A stretch of 6,297 bases of DNA from contig JASHWO010000256.1 in the NCBI GenBank assembly GCA_030044045.1, forward strand, positions 1-6,297. Reading direction: 5' to 3'. The notes below the pieces were generated by a model. That model ran no database searches and was not told where the DNA came from. It worked only from the letters and a program-made list of their open reading frames with translations. A program made the translations under genes and the position numbers. This DNA comes from Acidimicrobiales bacterium (GTDB lineage Bacteria; Actinomycetota; Acidimicrobiia; Acidimicrobiales; RAAP-2). Each line of letters begins with the position of its first letter. Position 1 is the first letter of the stretch. Positions 5,867 through 6,297 of the stretch are shown one piece after another.

Positions 5867-6028
5867 CGCGTCTGCTCCTGCCACCTGAGCCACCCGGCGC
5901 GCGGGCGGCAGCCTCTGCTCGGGGCAGCAGTCGCTACGTCCCGCCACGGTGACGGGCGGGCCGTCCGGGGAACCCTGTCGCGATCACGGGAGGCTGCCCG
6001 AGCCCCCACGATTTCCCCGGTCGCGATG
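5867..6028 (-). other. Probable 5' leader of the membrane coiled-coil genes
   Basis: If the promoter at 6035-6063 is right, the transcript has a leader of about 160 nt before the ATG at 5866. It contains two perfect small hairpins. One is CTGCT/AGCAG (5915-5919 with 5926-5930, 6-nt loop). The other is CCCGCC/GGCGGG (5940-5945 with 5955-5960, 9-nt loop). The ribosome binding site AGGAG is at 5875-5879. I could not match the leader to any riboswitch I know, and there is no convincing short upstream gene. The structures may simply reflect high GC. Confidence 0.35.
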
Positions 6029-6034
6029 TCGACA

Positions 6035-6063
6035 ATGCTACTGGATGGTAGCGGGATATGCAA
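6035..6063 (-). promoter_or_regulatory. Candidate sigma-70-type promoter for the membrane coiled-coil genes
   Basis: On the minus strand TTGCAT (6063-6058) and TAGCAT (6040-6035) are spaced by exactly 17 bp. The -35 matches TTGACA at 3 of 6 positions (TTG) and the -10 matches TATAAT at 4 of 6. It lies in the most AT-rich patch of the window, just after the hairpin that follows the upstream gene and about 170 nt before the ATG at 5866. Transcription would start near 6028. Confidence 0.5.
6037..6052. promoter_or_regulatory. Inverted repeat in the promoter spacer, possible operator
   Basis: GCTAC (6037-6041) and GTAGC (6048-6052) form a perfect 5-bp inverted repeat around a 6-bp centre. It covers most of the spacer and part of the -10 element. 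A dimeric repressor bound here would block the promoter. A second palindrome, TGTCGACA (6027-6034), sits at the predicted start of transcription. No regulator gene is adjacent, so the factor is unknown. Confidence 0.35.
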
Positions 6064-6096
6064 GCACCGGATCGCCGGCCGGGCGGGGGCCGGTGC
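6064..6096 (-). terminator. Hairpin after the MshC-like gene, possible terminator
   Basis: GCACCGG (6090-6096 read on the minus strand) pairs with CCGGTGC (6064-6070), separated by 19 nt that include the self-complementary CCGGCCGG. The stem begins 7 nt past the stop codon of the gene entering from the right edge. It is followed on the minus strand by TTGCATATCC, which is also the -35 element of the candidate promoter, so termination and reinitiation may be packed together. No true T-run is present. Confidence 0.4.
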
Positions 6097-6103
6097 CCGA
6101 CGG

Positions 6104-6297
6104 TCAGAGTGCCACGCCGAGCAGTGCCGCACCGGCCGCCACCGGCACACCGTCCGCCGCGCACCGGTCGAGGGCCGCCAGCGCCCCCGGGGCGTCGAGG
6201 TCGTCGTCGAGGTGGTGCCGCACCGCCTCCAGCGCCGGGTCGCCGCCAGCGCCCCCGTCACCCGCGCCCCCTCCCGGTGCGGGTCCGCCGCCATCGC
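6104..6297 (-). CDS. mshC: C-terminus of a probable MshC (L-cysteine:glucosaminyl-inositol ligase), truncated by the window edge
   Basis: Only the last 63 complete codons are in the window; the gene starts beyond the right edge. The reading frame ends in TGA at 6104-6106. The final 40 or so residues contain LDDDLDAPGALAALDRCA and finish with ALLGVAL. MshC, the CysRS-derived enzyme that joins cysteine to GlcN-Ins in mycothiol synthesis, typically ends in this way: a DDDLDTPGALAA-like helix followed by LLGVxL at the extreme C-terminus. Genuine cysteinyl-tRNA synthetase shares the DLDTPxA helix but usually continues further, so MshC is preferred. Before the helix is a Gly/Ala/Pro-rich low-complexity stretch of about 18 residues, an unusual linker. 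The catalytic domain cannot be seen, so the name rests on a short C-terminal match only. Confidence 0.6.
   Translation of the reverse strand, partial: DGGGPAPGGGAGDGGAGGDPALEAVRHHLDDDLDAPGALAALDRCAADGVPVAAGAALLGVAL

Noticed and set aside
5867..6028. A riboswitch (cobalamin or cyclic-di-AMP type) in the leader, suggested by GCTGCCCCGAGCAG and GGGGAAATCG pieces.
   Set aside because: Only short fragments resemble the consensus, in the wrong order and without the conserved pairing, and the downstream genes are not typical targets.
5848..6294. A 148-codon minus-strand frame starting at the ATG near the right edge.
   Set aside because: It is a shadow of the MshC-like C-terminus in another frame, runs through the candidate promoter and hairpin, and is Arg/Thr/Ala-rich with no domain.

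Overview
This is a very GC-rich window with strong G/C bias at third codon positions and GTG as well as ATG starts. It looks like an actinobacterial chromosome. Three gene-level signs support that: threonyl-tRNA synthetase followed by an overlapping HIT-family (Ap4A phosphorylase-like) gene, an EF-G2-type paralogue of elongation factor G, and, cut by the right edge, what looks like the C-terminus of the mycothiol ligase MshC. A deep-branching class such as Acidimicrobiia is my guess, not something the sequence proves. I see no phage, insertion sequence, CRISPR, tRNA or rRNA.

Layout: 1-60 holds two GC hairpins that could end an upstream transcript. 168-2246 (+) encodes a 692-residue EF-G2-like translational GTPase behind a near-perfect Shine-Dalgarno. 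2247-2447 lies between convergent genes and contains a 19-bp tandem repeat, a 16-bp direct repeat 75 bp apart, and twin hairpins whose stems differ but still pair. 2448-3020 (-) is the HIT gene and 3017-5038 (-) is thrS; they overlap by 4 nt (GTGA). 5189-5485 (-) and 5513-5866 (-) are two small genes, each with one N-terminal membrane helix and a cytoplasmic coiled coil. The upstream one has nine near-perfect F-x-x-[IVM]-D-x-R heptads. 5867-6103 holds their leader, a plausible promoter with an inverted repeat in its spacer, and a hairpin after the last gene. 6104 to the right edge (-) is the probable MshC C-terminus.

How it fits together: the minus-strand genes are likely transcribed right to left, with the two membrane coiled-coil genes as a pair and thrS-HIT as a translationally coupled pair. 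Whether they share one transcript is unclear. ThrRS charges tRNA-Thr, and aminoacyl-tRNA synthetases can make Ap4A as a side product; a HIT-family Ap4A phosphorylase next door would break it down. EF-G2 is transcribed toward this block and ends at the shared, structure-rich terminator region. The most unusual items are the all-Phe heptad coiled coil, its probable paralogue, and the twin covarying hairpins inside the repeat-flanked convergent spacer.
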